Shown here: positions 39,382-48,644 of the stretch, piece after piece
Numbering within the stretch: position 1 is the stretch's first letter
Layout of the letters: each line of letters opens with the position of its first letter
Assembly: GCF_010998615.1 (NCBI RefSeq)
Contig: NZ_JAAEAH010000007.1
Location: 1 to 64,000, forward strand
Source: Myxococcus sp. CA023
GTDB taxonomy: Bacteria; Myxococcota; Myxococcia; Myxococcales; Myxococcaceae
Reading direction: 5' to 3'
DNA: 64,000 nucleotides
Position numbers and translations under genes: made by a program
Notes under the pieces: generated by a model
What the model saw: only the letters and a program-made list of their open reading frames with translations
Told to the model about the DNA's origin: nothing
The model's database searches: none

Positions 39382-39429
39382 GAGAAGCTCGTCGGCTAGA
39401 GTTCACTCCTCATGGCCGACGAGCTTCTC
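39382..39429. promoter_or_regulatory. Perfect 15-bp inverted repeat enclosing the start codon of the DUF2378 gene
   Basis: GAGAAGCTCGTCGGC (39382-39396) is the exact reverse complement of 39415-39429. The 18-base interval carries the ATG (39412-39414) as its last three bases. In RNA this is a very stable stem with the start codon at the loop edge. It could control translation or be a DNA operator or transposon-like relic. Confidence 0.85.
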
Positions 39430-40035
39430 ATTTTCGAGCAGACCATCGAAGCCCTGTTCCTGCGGGCACTGCACGGGCGCCTGACGCCTGAGTGCAAGGC
39501 ACGCCTGCGGCAGGCAGGGCTCGATGTGGACCAGAAGCTCCGGCCAGCCTACACCTTCGACGCGTGGATGACGTTCCTTCGCATCACGTCGGAGGAGCTC
39601 TTTCCCCAACTCCCGCTCGAGCAGGGCACCTGGAAGCTGGGTGAGGCCTATATCGAAGGCTTCCGCGAGACGATGTTGGGACGCGCCGTCCTCTCATTGC
39701 TTCGCGTGCTGGGGCCCCGCAGGACGCTGATGCGGGCCACGCAGAACTTCCGGGCTGGCAACAACTACACGGAATCCAAGCTGCGTGAGTTGGGGCCCAC
39801 CCAGTTCGAGCTCTGGATGAACGAGGTAGGCCCCTACCCTGCCTTCACCGCGGGCATCATCCACGCGGGGCTGCGGGTGGCCGGTGCGCAGGACATCGTC
39901 ATCGAGATGTCCGGCTACGACGGCCACGCCTGCGTCTACCGAATCAACTGGAACGAGGCCTCGGTCTCTTCCGGCGTGGCGGGCAGCGGAGACTCCAAGG
40001 CCGCCAGGAGGTCGGGGTCCATCAGCTCCCTGTAG
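39412..40035 (+). CDS. DUF2378 (TIGR02265) family protein
   Basis: 207 residues of the large Myxococcus paralogous family. Typical pieces are IFEQTIEALFLRAL, KLRPAYTFDAWMTFLRI, EGFRETMLGRAVLSLLRVLGP and HAGLRVAGAQDIVIEMSGYDG. Biochemical role unknown; soluble, no signal. No convincing ribosome site precedes the ATG, which sits in the hairpin described separately. The last about 33 codons overlap the 3' end of the convergent membrane-protein gene by 100 bases. Confidence 0.85.
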   Translation: MADELLIFEQTIEALFLRALHGRLTPECKARLRQAGLDVDQKLRPAYTFDAWMTFLRITSEELFPQLPLEQGTWKLGEAYIEGFRETMLGRAVLSLLRVLGPRRTLMRATQNFRAGNNYTESKLRELGPTQFELWMNEVGPYPAFTAGIIHAGLRVAGAQDIVIEMSGYDGHACVYRINWNEASVSSGVAGSGDSKAARRSGSISSL

Positions 40036-40598
40036 ATGAACTCCGCCAGCAGGCCCGTCACCATCCAGATGGGCAGGATGTAGAGCGAGGTCATCTGCCA
40101 GAGAATGGCGCCGGCATCCGCGTAGTACCAGATGCGGTATCCCGTGAGCCGCTCCAGCATGACACCGGAGACGCCTTCAAAGAGCAGGATGACCACGCCG
40201 TACACAGCGGCTCGCAGGCCCGTGTGCTGGTACAGCATCCAGCGGTAGAGCGGCTCGATGAAGCAGAAGCACGCCACGCCGTAGATGACGAACATCCACA
40301 GCGAGCACTGTCCATACGCCGTGGAGATGGGCGTATCCCAGATGGCGTTGAGCCCCAACCGGTCGTCCACGCGCCATTGGAAGCGAAAGAGCGCCTCCAG
40401 CAACGGCACGTGCTGGGCGATGCGCACCAGGTTGTAGAAGAAGATTTCGGCGCTGAGCCCCACCATGCCGTAGAGGCAGAAGCGGAACACGGCGAACGCC
40501 ACCTTCATCCGTTGGCCCCGCTTGATGTCCGCCCTGCGGATACGAACCTGCCGGCGCTGACGAACGTCCCCCGATTCCACTGCGGCCTTTGCCCCCAT
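39936..40598 (-). CDS. Polytopic inner-membrane protein (CmpB/putative ABC permease-like)
   Basis: 220 residues with an Arg-rich N-terminus and about five membrane segments (VAFAVFRFCLYGMVGLSAEI, CSLWMFVIYGVACFCFI, AVYGVVILLFEGVSGVMLE and two more). LERLTGYRIWYYAD recalls the conserved E-x-x-T-G-x-x-L/R-x-W-D-Y motif of the PF06541 family, a tentative match. Two start codons are possible; ATG 40598 is used. Its 3' end overlaps the DUF2378 gene by 100 bases, a long tail-to-tail overlap. Function unknown. Confidence 0.7.
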   Translation of the reverse strand: MGAKAAVESGDVRQRRQVRIRRADIKRGQRMKVAFAVFRFCLYGMVGLSAEIFFYNLVRIAQHVPLLEALFRFQWRVDDRLGLNAIWDTPISTAYGQCSLWMFVIYGVACFCFIEPLYRWMLYQHTGLRAAVYGVVILLFEGVSGVMLERLTGYRIWYYADAGAILWQMTSLYILPIWMVTGLLAEFIYRELMDPDLLAALESPLPATPEETEASFQLIR

Positions 40599-40807
40599 AG
40601 CGTCCCCCAAGGTGGGTGAAACGCTACCGGACTCGTCAGGGCATGGCTAGCCCTGGCTTCACAAATACCACGGGGCTGAAACTCAAGCTCCCGAGGCTGG
40701 GATGGGCATCCGCCGGCGCGGATTGGCGAGCGCGGGCCTACGCCTGGGGTGGGCCCCGGTACGTGCATTGCTCAAGGACTTCGGGCGGCACGGAGAGAGG
40801 ACGGGAC

Positions 40808-42451
40808 ATGTTGGCGAGGGTGCGGTCGGGGGCGTTGATGGGTATCGACGTGGTGGTGGTGGAGTGTGAGGTCGACATGGCGCTCGGCCTCCCCTACTTC
40901 AACGTCGTGGGGCAGGCGGAGGGCGCGGTCCGGGAATCGAAAGTCCGCGTCATCTCCGCGCTGAAGAACACGGGCTTCGAGCTTCCCCAGAAGCGAATCA
41001 CCGTGAATCTGGCGCCTGCCGATTTGAAGAAGGAAGGCGCGGCGTTCGAACTGCCGATTGCATTGGGCGTCCTAGCGGCGGCGAAGCTGATGGATGAAGC
41101 CCCGCTGGAACGGCTTCTCTTCGGAGGCGAGCTGTCCCTGGACGGCACGCTCCGCCCCATCAAAGGAGTGCTTCCGTTGGCGGTGGCGGCGCTCAACGGT
41201 GGCTTCGAAGGCGTCATGGTGCCCTGGGCCAATGCCGCGGAGGCCGCGCTCGTCGAAGAACTGCGCGTCTTTCCCGTGAAGACCCTGCGGGAGGCGGTGG
41301 ACCACCTGACGGGGGCCCGCAGCATCACGCCGTACACGCGGCAACGTGAACCCAGTCTTCTGGCGCCCACGGGACAGGCGCCTGACATGTCCGATGTCCG
41401 CGGGCAGGCCGACCTGAAGCTCGCCCTCGAAATCGCCGCGGCGGGGGGCCACAACGTCTTGATGTCCGGGCCACCGGGCTCGGGGAAGACGATGCTGGCG
41501 CGGCGCCTGCCCGGCATCCTTCCGGAGATGACGTTCACCGAGGCTATGGAGGTGACGAAGGTCTATTCGGTGCTGGGCCTGCTGGGCGAAGGCCACGCAT
41601 TGATGCGCGAGCGCCCCTTCCGCGCGCCCCACCACACCCTCTCCGACGCGGGCCTGGTTGGCGGCGGCCTCTCGGCGAGGCCTGGCGAACTCTCGTTGGC
41701 GCACAATGGCGTGCTCTTCCTCGACGAGCTTCCGGAGTTCCGGAGGAACGTGCTGGAGGTTCTGCGCCAGCCAATGGAGGAAGGCGTCATCCACCTGGCA
41801 CGCGCCAACCAGAACATCACCTATCCCTGCCGGGTCATGTTGGTGGCCGCGATGAACCCCTGCCCCTGCGGCTACTACAACGTCCCCAGCCGCTCCTGCA
41901 CTTGCGGCGAGCAGCGCGTCTTCGACTACATGACGCGCGTGAGCGGGCCCCTGTTGGACCGCATCGACATCAGCCTGCAGACGCGACCGGTGGAGTATCA
42001 CCACATGGCCCGCTCGACGGTCCAAGAGCCCTCGAGCCGCTACTACCGCGAGCGGGCCCAGGTCGCGCGCGAGCGTCAACGCGCCCGCTATCGTGATGAG
42101 CCGGGAATCCACTGCAACGCGCAGCTTCCCGCGCACCTGCTGCGCCGGTACTGCGCCATGAGCGAACGGGCCGAGCACATGCTTCAGCAAGCGGTGCGGA
42201 TGTTCGGCCTGTCCGCGCGAGCCCATGACCGCATCATGAAACTGGCGCTCACGCGGGCAGACCTCGAGGGACGCGACCGCATCGAGCAGACCGACATGCA
42301 GCTTGCCATCAACTGCCGCATGCTGGACCGGCGAGGGGCGATGCAAGGCAAACTTCATGGAGCCCGCCCTGCCCCTGCACCCGAGGACGCCGCCTGGCGG
42401 AACACCGGGCCCTCCGGCAGAGCCAGCCCGCTGGAGGACCTGGATGGCTGA
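40808..42451 (+). CDS. comM: YifB/ComM family Mg-chelatase-like AAA+ ATPase
   Basis: 547 residues. Lon-protease-like N-terminal domain (MLARVRSGALMGIDVVVVEC), AAA+ core with Walker A SGPPGSGKTMLARRLPGILP, Walker B GVLFLDELPEF, and the Cys-rich insert MNPCPCGYY ... CTCGEQRV. ComM is a hexameric branch-migration helicase that helps integrate foreign DNA by natural transformation. Start ATG 40808 matches the family N-terminus; the long upstream extension is not coding-like. Located 1.7 kb from recA, a fitting partner. Confidence 0.93.
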   Translation: MLARVRSGALMGIDVVVVECEVDMALGLPYFNVVGQAEGAVRESKVRVISALKNTGFELPQKRITVNLAPADLKKEGAAFELPIALGVLAAAKLMDEAPLERLLFGGELSLDGTLRPIKGVLPLAVAALNGGFEGVMVPWANAAEAALVEELRVFPVKTLREAVDHLTGARSITPYTRQREPSLLAPTGQAPDMSDVRGQADLKLALEIAAAGGHNVLMSGPPGSGKTMLARRLPGILPEMTFTEAMEVTKVYSVLGLLGEGHALMRERPFRAPHHTLSDAGLVGGGLSARPGELSLAHNGVLFLDELPEFRRNVLEVLRQPMEEGVIHLARANQNITYPCRVMLVAAMNPCPCGYYNVPSRSCTCGEQRVFDYMTRVSGPLLDRIDISLQTRPVEYHHMARSTVQEPSSRYYRERAQVARERQRARYRDEPGIHCNAQLPAHLLRRYCAMSERAEHMLQQAVRMFGLSARAHDRIMKLALTRADLEGRDRIEQTDMQLAINCRMLDRRGAMQGKLHGARPAPAPEDAAWRNTGPSGRASPLEDLDG

Positions 42452-42466
42452 GGGCGGCCGTGCGCG

Positions 42467-43852
42467 TCAGTGCGTCACGGTCGTCGCGGGCTCCGCGTGA
42501 GACGCCGTCGTCTGGAAGCGGGGCTCCGGGATGGACGGTGTCTGCCCGCCCTCCGGCAAGGCGTGGGCGGGCTGGAGCCGGTCCAGGCGAGGCGCAGGGC
42601 CGGTGATGATGCGCGCCGACTTGCCAAACGTCAGGTACGAGTAGGCCCAGTTGAGCAGCACCGCCAGCCTGCTGCGGAAGCCGATGAGGAAGGTGATGTG
42701 GATGAGCAGCCAGGCCATCCAGGCGCCGAAGCCCGCCTGCTTGAAGCGGCGGAAGGCAATGCCCACCGCGTGGCCTCGGCCAATCACCGCGTAGGAGCCG
42801 CGGTCCCAATAAGAGAAGGGCTCCATCGGCTTGCCCTGCAACTGGCGGCGGATGTTGTGGGCGGCGTGCTTGCCTTCCTGCATGGCCACGGGAGCAAGGC
42901 CCGGCACCGGCTTGCCCTCCGCATCCTTGAGCAAGGACAGGTCACCGACGACGAAGACATCGTCGTGGCCCGGTATGGTCAGCTCAGGAGTGACGAGCAC
43001 GCGCCCGGACCGGTCGAGTTCGACGCCCAGCGACTTCGCCACCGGCGATGCCGCCACGCCCGCGGCCCACAACACCGTCCGCGCGGGGATGAGCTCCTTG
43101 CCGATGAAGACCCCTTGCTCGGTGATATTGGTGACCCGAGCCCCCGTGCGGACCTCCACCCCCAGCTTCTCGAGCGTGCGGCAGGCCTTCTGTGACAGGT
43201 CATCCGGATAGACGGGGAGGACTCTGTCCACGCCCTCGATGAGGATGATGCGCGCATCCCGCGGGTCGATGTTCCGAAAGTCGCCTGGAAGCGAATGCCG
43301 GCTGATTTCCGCCAACGAGCCCGCGAGTTCCACCCCCGTGGGGCCGGCTCCGATGATGACGAAGTTGAGCAGCGAGCGGCGAATCTCCGGGTCCGTCTCC
43401 CGCTCCGCCAGCTCGAAAGCCACCAGGATCCGCCGGCGAATCTCCACCGCGTCCTCGATGGACTTCAGGCCGGGGGCGAACTGAGCCCAGCCGTCATTGC
43501 CGAAGTAGGAGTGCGTGGCTCCCGTGGCGATGATGAGGTAGTCGTACGTCATCTCTCCGTCAGAGAGCAGCACGCGCTTGCCGGCGGTATCCACCCCCGT
43601 CACTTCCGCCAGCACGACCGCCACCTGATGGGGCCCCACCACCGCCCGGAGCGGCGCCGCAATCTCGCTGGGACTCAGCGTCGCCGTGGCCACTTGGTAG
43701 AGCAGGGGCTGGAACAGGTGATGATTCTGCCGGTCCACCATCGTGACACGCACGGGTGCCTTGTAGAGATGGCGGGCGGCGTAGAGGCCGGCAAAACCAC
43801 CGCCGAGGATGACCACATGGGGCAGGTCTTCGCGCTTTGATTTCGGGCTCAC
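42467..43852 (-). CDS. ndh: Type II NADH dehydrogenase (NDH-2) / FAD-dependent oxidoreductase
   Basis: 461 residues. First dinucleotide-binding motif VVILGGGFAGLYAARHL (FAD), second FVIIGAGPTGVELAGSL (NADH), and DVFVVGDLSLL for FAD. The C-terminal MAWLLIHITFLIGFRSRL region gives the amphipathic membrane attachment of NDH-2 enzymes. It moves electrons from NADH to quinone without proton pumping. GTG start. A 20-base palindrome lies 62 bases upstream. Confidence 0.9.
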   Translation of the reverse strand: MSPKSKREDLPHVVILGGGFAGLYAARHLYKAPVRVTMVDRQNHHLFQPLLYQVATATLSPSEIAAPLRAVVGPHQVAVVLAEVTGVDTAGKRVLLSDGEMTYDYLIIATGATHSYFGNDGWAQFAPGLKSIEDAVEIRRRILVAFELAERETDPEIRRSLLNFVIIGAGPTGVELAGSLAEISRHSLPGDFRNIDPRDARIILIEGVDRVLPVYPDDLSQKACRTLEKLGVEVRTGARVTNITEQGVFIGKELIPARTVLWAAGVAASPVAKSLGVELDRSGRVLVTPELTIPGHDDVFVVGDLSLLKDAEGKPVPGLAPVAMQEGKHAAHNIRRQLQGKPMEPFSYWDRGSYAVIGRGHAVGIAFRRFKQAGFGAWMAWLLIHITFLIGFRSRLAVLLNWAYSYLTFGKSARIITGPAPRLDRLQPAHALPEGGQTPSIPEPRFQTTASHAEPATTVTH

Positions 43853-43913
43853 GCACGGAAGATCATGCCTGCCCAGCCCATCTTCAACGCAAAGCGCTAT
43901 CCGCTATGCCGCC

Positions 43914-43933
43914 AAGCATGGGCTCCCATGCTT
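43914..43933. promoter_or_regulatory. 20-bp palindrome upstream of ndh and recA
   Basis: AAGCATGGG-ct-CCCATGCTT, 9-bp perfect arms, in the 294-base gap between divergent ndh and recA. It is the right size for a dimeric repressor operator or a small hairpin. The remainder of the gap shows no clear sigma70 boxes. Confidence 0.55.
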
Positions 43934-44146
43934 GTTTCTCATGCGACTGCCGGAACGGCTCGCGCACACTCCACACTACTGGACACACAGCCACGCACCC
44001 GGACGCTTGTACTCCCGTCTCTCAGGGGGAGAAGCGGGCGGCACAGGCGTTGCTCACCTGTCTGCCCGCCGTGCTGACGGCGCCATGACGGCGTCTCTGG
44101 ATGCGGCATCCAACACAGCAAGGGCGGCGAGGGAGTGACAGACGCG

Positions 44147-45175
44147 ATGAGCAAGCTGGCGGAGAAGCTGAAGGCGGTGGCGGCGGCGGTAGCGAGCATC
44201 GAGAAGCAGTTCGGACGAGGCTCGGTGATGACGTTGGGCGGGGAAGCGCGCGAACAGAAGGTCGCCGTCATCCCCTCCGGCTCGGTGGGAGTGGACCGCG
44301 CGCTGGGCGTGGGCGGCTATCCACGGGGCCGTGTGGTGGAGGTCTTCGGGAACGAGTCCTCGGGCAAGACGACGCTCACCCTGCATGCGATTGCACAGGT
44401 ACAGGCGGCGGGAGGCGTGGCGGCCTTCATCGACGCGGAGCACGCGCTGGATGTGTCCTACGCGCGAAAACTGGGCGTCCGTGTGGAGGAGTTGCTCGTG
44501 TCGCAACCCGACACCGGCGAACAGGCGCTGGAAATCACGGAGCACCTGGTGCGCTCCGGCGCGGTGGACCTCATCGTCGTCGACTCGGTGGCTGCCCTGG
44601 TGCCACGGGCCGAAATCGAGGGCGAGATGGGGGACGCGCACATGGGCGTCCAGGCGAGGCTGATGAGTCAGGCGCTGCGCAAGCTGACGGGCGCGGTGAG
44701 CCGCTCGGGCACGTGCATCATCTTCATCAACCAGATTCGGATGAAGATTGGCGTGATGTTCGGCAATCCGGAAACCACCACGGGTGGCAACGCGCTGAAG
44801 TTCTACGCATCCGTGCGGATGGAGATTCGCCGCACGGGCAACATCAAGGACGGTGATGCCGTCGTGGGCTCGAAGGCGCGAGTGAAGGTGGTGAAGAACA
44901 AGGTCGCCCCGCCCTTCCAGGAAGCGGAGTTCGACCTCATGTACGGCAGCGGCATCCACCGCGTGGGGGAAGTGCTCGACCTTGGCGTGGCCACGGGTCT
45001 CATCGAGAAGTCGGGGAGCCACTTCAGCCTGCGCGGAGAGCGCATCGGCCAGGGCCGGGAGCGCGCCGCCGAGTGGCTGCGCGAACATCCCGACGTGCTG
45101 GAAGCGCTGGGCAAGGAGATTACGGGGACTTCCGCCCTGCCCTCCTCGCCCGCGCCGGTGGAGGTCGCGGCCTAG
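44147..45175 (+). CDS. recA: Recombinase RecA
   Basis: 342 residues from ATG 44147, a length I recall for M. xanthus RecA1; GTG 44135 is an in-frame alternative. Walker A is [15 protein letters not shown], Walker [13 protein letters not shown], and loop L2 with [25 protein letters not shown] is intact. It lacks the strongly acidic tail of E. coli RecA, ending instead in Ser/Pro/Ala. It forms filaments on single-stranded DNA for recombination and SOS activation. M. xanthus carries a second recA elsewhere. The stop overlaps the convergent gene by 4 bases. Confidence 0.96.
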   Translation: MSKLAEKLKAVAAAVASIEKQFGRGSVMTLGGEAREQKVAVIPSGSVGVDRALGVGGYPRGRVVEVFGNESSGKTTLTLHAIAQVQAAGGVAAFIDAEHALDVSYARKLGVRVEELLVSQPDTGEQALEITEHLVRSGAVDLIVVDSVAALVPRAEIEGEMGDAHMGVQARLMSQALRKLTGAVSRSGTCIIFINQIRMKIGVMFGNPETTTGGNALKFYASVRMEIRRTGNIKDGDAVVGSKARVKVVKNKVAPPFQEAEFDLMYGSGIHRVGEVLDLGVATGLIEKSGSHFSLRGERIGQGRERAAEWLREHPDVLEALGKEITGTSALPSSPAPVEVAA

Positions 45176-45681
45176 ACGGAGGACGCCAACGCGTCCAGTT
45201 CGACCGGGACGGCGAGCTTGCGCTGACCGACATTCAGCACGAGCCCGCCGTCGGGCCCTTCCTCCAGGAGCTGTCCGAGTTGGTACTGCGCGTCGCGCGA
45301 GAGGCGCGCCTGGGCCCGCCCCTGCTTCACGCGGCAGGACAACACGCCGTCCGCGTCCAGATGCAGGCTGGCGACGTCCAGCGCCTCGGCGGTGCGGTCG
45401 CTCAGACGCACGGACACCCGCTCGTCGGGGGTGACGTCCACCGTCCGAACCTCGTAGGCGGCGCCTTCCACCTGGATGAAACACCAGTCGTTGCCAATGC
45501 GAAGCTGGTAGCGGCCCGTGTCATCCAGCATGAGCGAGGCGTTGAAGAGCTCGATGATCTTGGGATGGAGGATGGGCTCGTCGTCGTGCCACCAGCGCAT
45601 CCTGGCGTCGAGGCGAATGCCGCTGTCCTCGCGGGTGTGCCAGCGCTTGCCGGGAGGCGGCTGTCCGGTGGGTGGTTGCAT
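45172..45681 (-). CDS. DUF1285-like protein
   Basis: 169 residues, soluble. The pattern [22 protein letters not shown] followed by [18 protein letters not shown] and [13 protein letters not shown] corresponds to DUF1285 (aromatic strand, then Leu-Phe helix, Asp-Gly turn and V-E/D-D/G-A motif). Function unknown. ATG 45681 is preferred over ATG 45693. Located between recA and a membrane protein gene. Confidence 0.7.
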   Translation of the reverse strand: MQPPTGQPPPGKRWHTREDSGIRLDARMRWWHDDEPILHPKIIELFNASLMLDDTGRYQLRIGNDWCFIQVEGAAYEVRTVDVTPDERVSVRLSDRTAEALDVASLHLDADGVLSCRVKQGRAQARLSRDAQYQLGQLLEEGPDGGLVLNVGQRKLAVPVELDALASSV

Positions 45682-45738
45682 GACGTCTCTCATCTGCGCG
45701 TGGAGCGCGAAGGATTCAAGCCCATGAAACGAGGGGCG

Positions 45739-47271
45739 CTACCAGTTCCGGACAAGTTCCGTGTAGCCGCGGAAAGCCACGGCTCCCCAGAAGTTCACCA
45801 GCACGCCAAGCGCCACCGCGGCCATCACCGCCCGATTTCGCAGGGACCAACCCCCCAATGCGAAGAGCAGGAGGAGGTAGGGCGTGTAGTCGAGGCTGAA
45901 CCGGAAGCCGAACTGCATGTAACCAGTGTTCTGGTAGAAGAGTCCGGGCAGCGCGCACACCGCCACGGTGAGCCACATCGGCCAATGCAGGCGCGGGCGC
46001 GTCTTCGGCACCAACAGGAAGACGAGCAGCGGCAGCGTCAGCAGCAGCGTCAGCCCGTGCGGGTCATATCCCAGCTTCAGCGGAGACAAGGACACCGAGG
46101 GCAGCTTGAAGAAGGCCGCCTCCAGGTTTCGTGGCAGGTACTCCCAATTGAAGAGCCCCGTGCGGTCGATGTCCGCATTGACGCGGTTGTTGAAGAGGTA
46201 CGCGTGCCCGAACTCGCTCAGCCGGCCGTAGCGGTAGACGTTGTACGCGGCCGCGAGCCCCGCCAGCGGCGCGGCGCCCAACGTGAAGAGGCCCAGCTTC
46301 TTCGCGGCGGGCTTCCAGTTCCGCGCCAGGGCCTTGAGCTGCGCCAGGCGAGGCTCCGGCCCGGGGCACAGCGCCTCCAGCACGAAGAAGAGCCCCGTGA
46401 AGAGCAAGGGCGTCCGCGTGAGCGTCGCCATGGAGAAGAACAGGCCCGCGAGCAGCGGACGATGCGCCCGGACGGAGTTGCGCACGTAGAGACAGGTGAG
46501 CGCCACGCCCATCACCTCGGCGCTGAACCAGACCTCTCCCCGGATGGCGCAGTAGAAGAACAGGGTGCCGAAGGCGAGAATGAGCGCCAGGGCCACGTTC
46601 TCGTTGCGGTTGCGCTCCGTCTCCCCTTCCTTCGCCAGGAAGCGCAGCAGCGAGAAGAAGAGCGCCACCGCCAGCGCACCGACGATGACGCCGAACGAGG
46701 TGTCGTTGAACTGGTAGCCGTGCAGTGCGACGAAGGGCAACATCGCCACCGCGGGGAAGGACGGGAAGCTCACGAACCAGCGGTCCGTTGGGAGCGGGCG
46801 TCCGGTGCAACGGACCTTGTCGCCGTTCACCATGCGAACGCAGGCCCAGTCCTCCATGTTGGGCAGCACCTGCGGGTCCACGTCCAGCCGCCCCTCCATC
46901 CATGCCTGGGCCTGATAGACGAAGTGAGGCGCGGCGCTCTGGCGCAGGAAGCGCTGGGAGCTGAAGCTGGCGAGCACCACGAAGGCGACCACGAACAGCA
47001 CCACCTCCACGCGGTAGGCGGACAGCCACACACGCGCGACGTTCAGCGGCAGGCTTCCCGACACGGGGGTGCCCGGTGAGGACGCGGGCGGTGACACCGA
47101 AGGCGAGGCGGCTTCGGGCTCGGCGGAAGGGACTGGCGCGCTGGCGGCTGCGGGCCCCGCATCCTGGTGCGAAGCGACGGGCGCGACAGCGGGCGCTCCT
47201 GACGCAGCCGGATTGGAAGCTCCCGGCTCGGAGGAGGACGGACGGGGGTGCTTGGACTTGGAACGGCTCAT
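45739..47271 (-). CDS. Polytopic membrane protein, GT-C glycosyltransferase-like layout
   Basis: 510 residues. A 75-residue Pro/Ala/Ser cytoplasmic region precedes about ten membrane segments. Between the first two helices lies a hydrophilic loop with HFVYQAQAWMEGRLDVD and RWFVSFPSFPAVAMLPFVAL, resembling periplasmic loop 1 of GT-C enzymes. A clear catalytic Asp-Glu motif is not evident, so the assignment is tentative. It overlaps cinA by 4 bases (ATGA), hence coupled translation. Confidence 0.7.
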   Translation of the reverse strand: MSRSKSKHPRPSSSEPGASNPAASGAPAVAPVASHQDAGPAAASAPVPSAEPEAASPSVSPPASSPGTPVSGSLPLNVARVWLSAYRVEVVLFVVAFVVLASFSSQRFLRQSAAPHFVYQAQAWMEGRLDVDPQVLPNMEDWACVRMVNGDKVRCTGRPLPTDRWFVSFPSFPAVAMLPFVALHGYQFNDTSFGVIVGALAVALFFSLLRFLAKEGETERNRNENVALALILAFGTLFFYCAIRGEVWFSAEVMGVALTCLYVRNSVRAHRPLLAGLFFSMATLTRTPLLFTGLFFVLEALCPGPEPRLAQLKALARNWKPAAKKLGLFTLGAAPLAGLAAAYNVYRYGRLSEFGHAYLFNNRVNADIDRTGLFNWEYLPRNLEAAFFKLPSVSLSPLKLGYDPHGLTLLLTLPLLVFLLVPKTRPRLHWPMWLTVAVCALPGLFYQNTGYMQFGFRFSLDYTPYLLLLFALGGWSLRNRAVMAAVALGVLVNFWGAVAFRGYTELVRNW

Positions 47272-48533
47272 GGGGTAGCGGGCGCGGCGAGCAGGTGCTG
47301 CCGCAGCATTTCAAGCGTGTGGGAAGCGGCGAACAGGCGCACGCGGTCGCGGTCGCCGGTGACAGAGATGCGCTCACAGCGGGTGGGCACGCCAGGCGCC
47401 GACAGCGCGCAGTACACGGTGCCAACGGGGTCCTCCGGCGTGCCGCCGCCAGGGCCCGCGTATCCCGTCACCGACAGGCCGTAGGTCGTGCCGCAGGCAT
47501 CGCGCACGCCCTCCGCCATGGCCTCGGCCGTCTCGCGCGAAACAGCCGTGTGCCGTGCGAGCACGTCGGGAGGAACGCCCACCCATGCGGATTTCATCTT
47601 CTCCGAGTACACCACCGCGCCGCCGATGAAGACCTCGCTGGAGCCCGGCACGGCCGTGAGCTGCTGGGCGATGAGGCCGCCGGTGCAGCTCTCCGCCACC
47701 GCCAGCGTGGCGCCCGCCCGACGAAGCGTTTCGAGGACCACCGCGGCGTACGCTTCCGAGTCCACACCGAAGAGCTTCGTGCCCAGCATCTGGCGGCACT
47801 CCACCTCCACGGCGGCGAGCGCGGCATCCGCCTCCGATTGGGAGGAGGCCTCCGCCATCAGCTTCAGGTGGTTTTCGGGGGCGTGGGTGCGGAAGCCGAA
47901 CACGATGAGAGGATGCCGGGGTCCCATGGGGGCAACCGCCATGTCGAGCTCCGACTCCGGGATGCCCACCGTGCGCAGCAGCCGGAAGGCCCGGTAGGTG
48001 CGCTCGGGGCGGGCGTCCAGCGTCGCGCGGATCCGCGGCAGCACCTCGCCTTCCAGGAGCGCCTTGAACTCACGGGGCACCCCCGGAAGGAAGAACAACT
48101 GGGCGCCACCCAGCTTCATCACGACGAGCGGCGCGGAGCCCTCGGGATTCCTCACGGGCTCGGAGCACCGGGGGACGCGGGCCATGCGCAGGGCGCTCAG
48201 GTTGGGCGACAGGCCTCGCGCGGCGTAGCGCTGGTGCAGCCAGTCGAGGACCTGGGCATCCTCCTCCAGCGGCACGCCCGCGGCCTCCGCGGCGCATTCG
48301 AGGGTGAAGTCGTCCGCCGTGGGCCCCAGGCCCCCCGACACCACCACCACGTCCGCGCGCGACGCGGCTTCCTTCAGCGCCTGGGTGATGTCCGGCCGCA
48401 CGTCCCCCACCAGGACCACGCGCTCCACCTTGACGCCAAGGTCGAAGAGGCGGGCCTCCAGGTACGTGCTGTTCGTGTCCGTAATGAGGCCGGTGACGAG
48501 CTCGTCACCGGTGCACAGCAGCTCGACGCGCAT
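47268..48533 (-). CDS. cinA: CinA family NMN deamidase-related protein
   Basis: 421 residues, two domains. The N-terminal MoaB/MogA-like domain (RVELLCTGDELVTGLITDTN, VVVSGGLGPTADDFT) belongs to the COG1058 pyrophosphatase group. The C-terminal CinA domain (LAVAESCTGGLIAQQLTAVPG, SVTGYAGPGGGTPEDPVG) is an NMN amidohydrolase in pyridine-nucleotide recycling. Family members are also linked to competence and sometimes co-occur with recA. Its end overlaps the start of the next gene by 4 bases. Confidence 0.93.
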   Translation of the reverse strand: MRVELLCTGDELVTGLITDTNSTYLEARLFDLGVKVERVVLVGDVRPDITQALKEAASRADVVVVSGGLGPTADDFTLECAAEAAGVPLEEDAQVLDWLHQRYAARGLSPNLSALRMARVPRCSEPVRNPEGSAPLVVMKLGGAQLFFLPGVPREFKALLEGEVLPRIRATLDARPERTYRAFRLLRTVGIPESELDMAVAPMGPRHPLIVFGFRTHAPENHLKLMAEASSQSEADAALAAVEVECRQMLGTKLFGVDSEAYAAVVLETLRRAGATLAVAESCTGGLIAQQLTAVPGSSEVFIGGAVVYSEKMKSAWVGVPPDVLARHTAVSRETAEAMAEGVRDACGTTYGLSVTGYAGPGGGTPEDPVGTVYCALSAPGVPTRCERISVTGDRDRVRLFAASHTLEMLRQHLLAAPATP

Positions 48534-48644
48534 GGGCCGCGCATCCTAGCGGCAGCCGGACGGCTGGGCACGGACCGAAGCGCATCCAAGCCGCAACGCC
48601 CCCTGGTCTGGAAGGGGGCCGAGCGGGAAACAGCGTCCTCCAGG

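Noticed and set aside
43853-44146. LexA/SOS box upstream of recA
   Set aside because: No GTTC-containing box of the kind I recall for M. xanthus LexA and no E. coli-type CTG-N10-CAG at a promoter position could be found.
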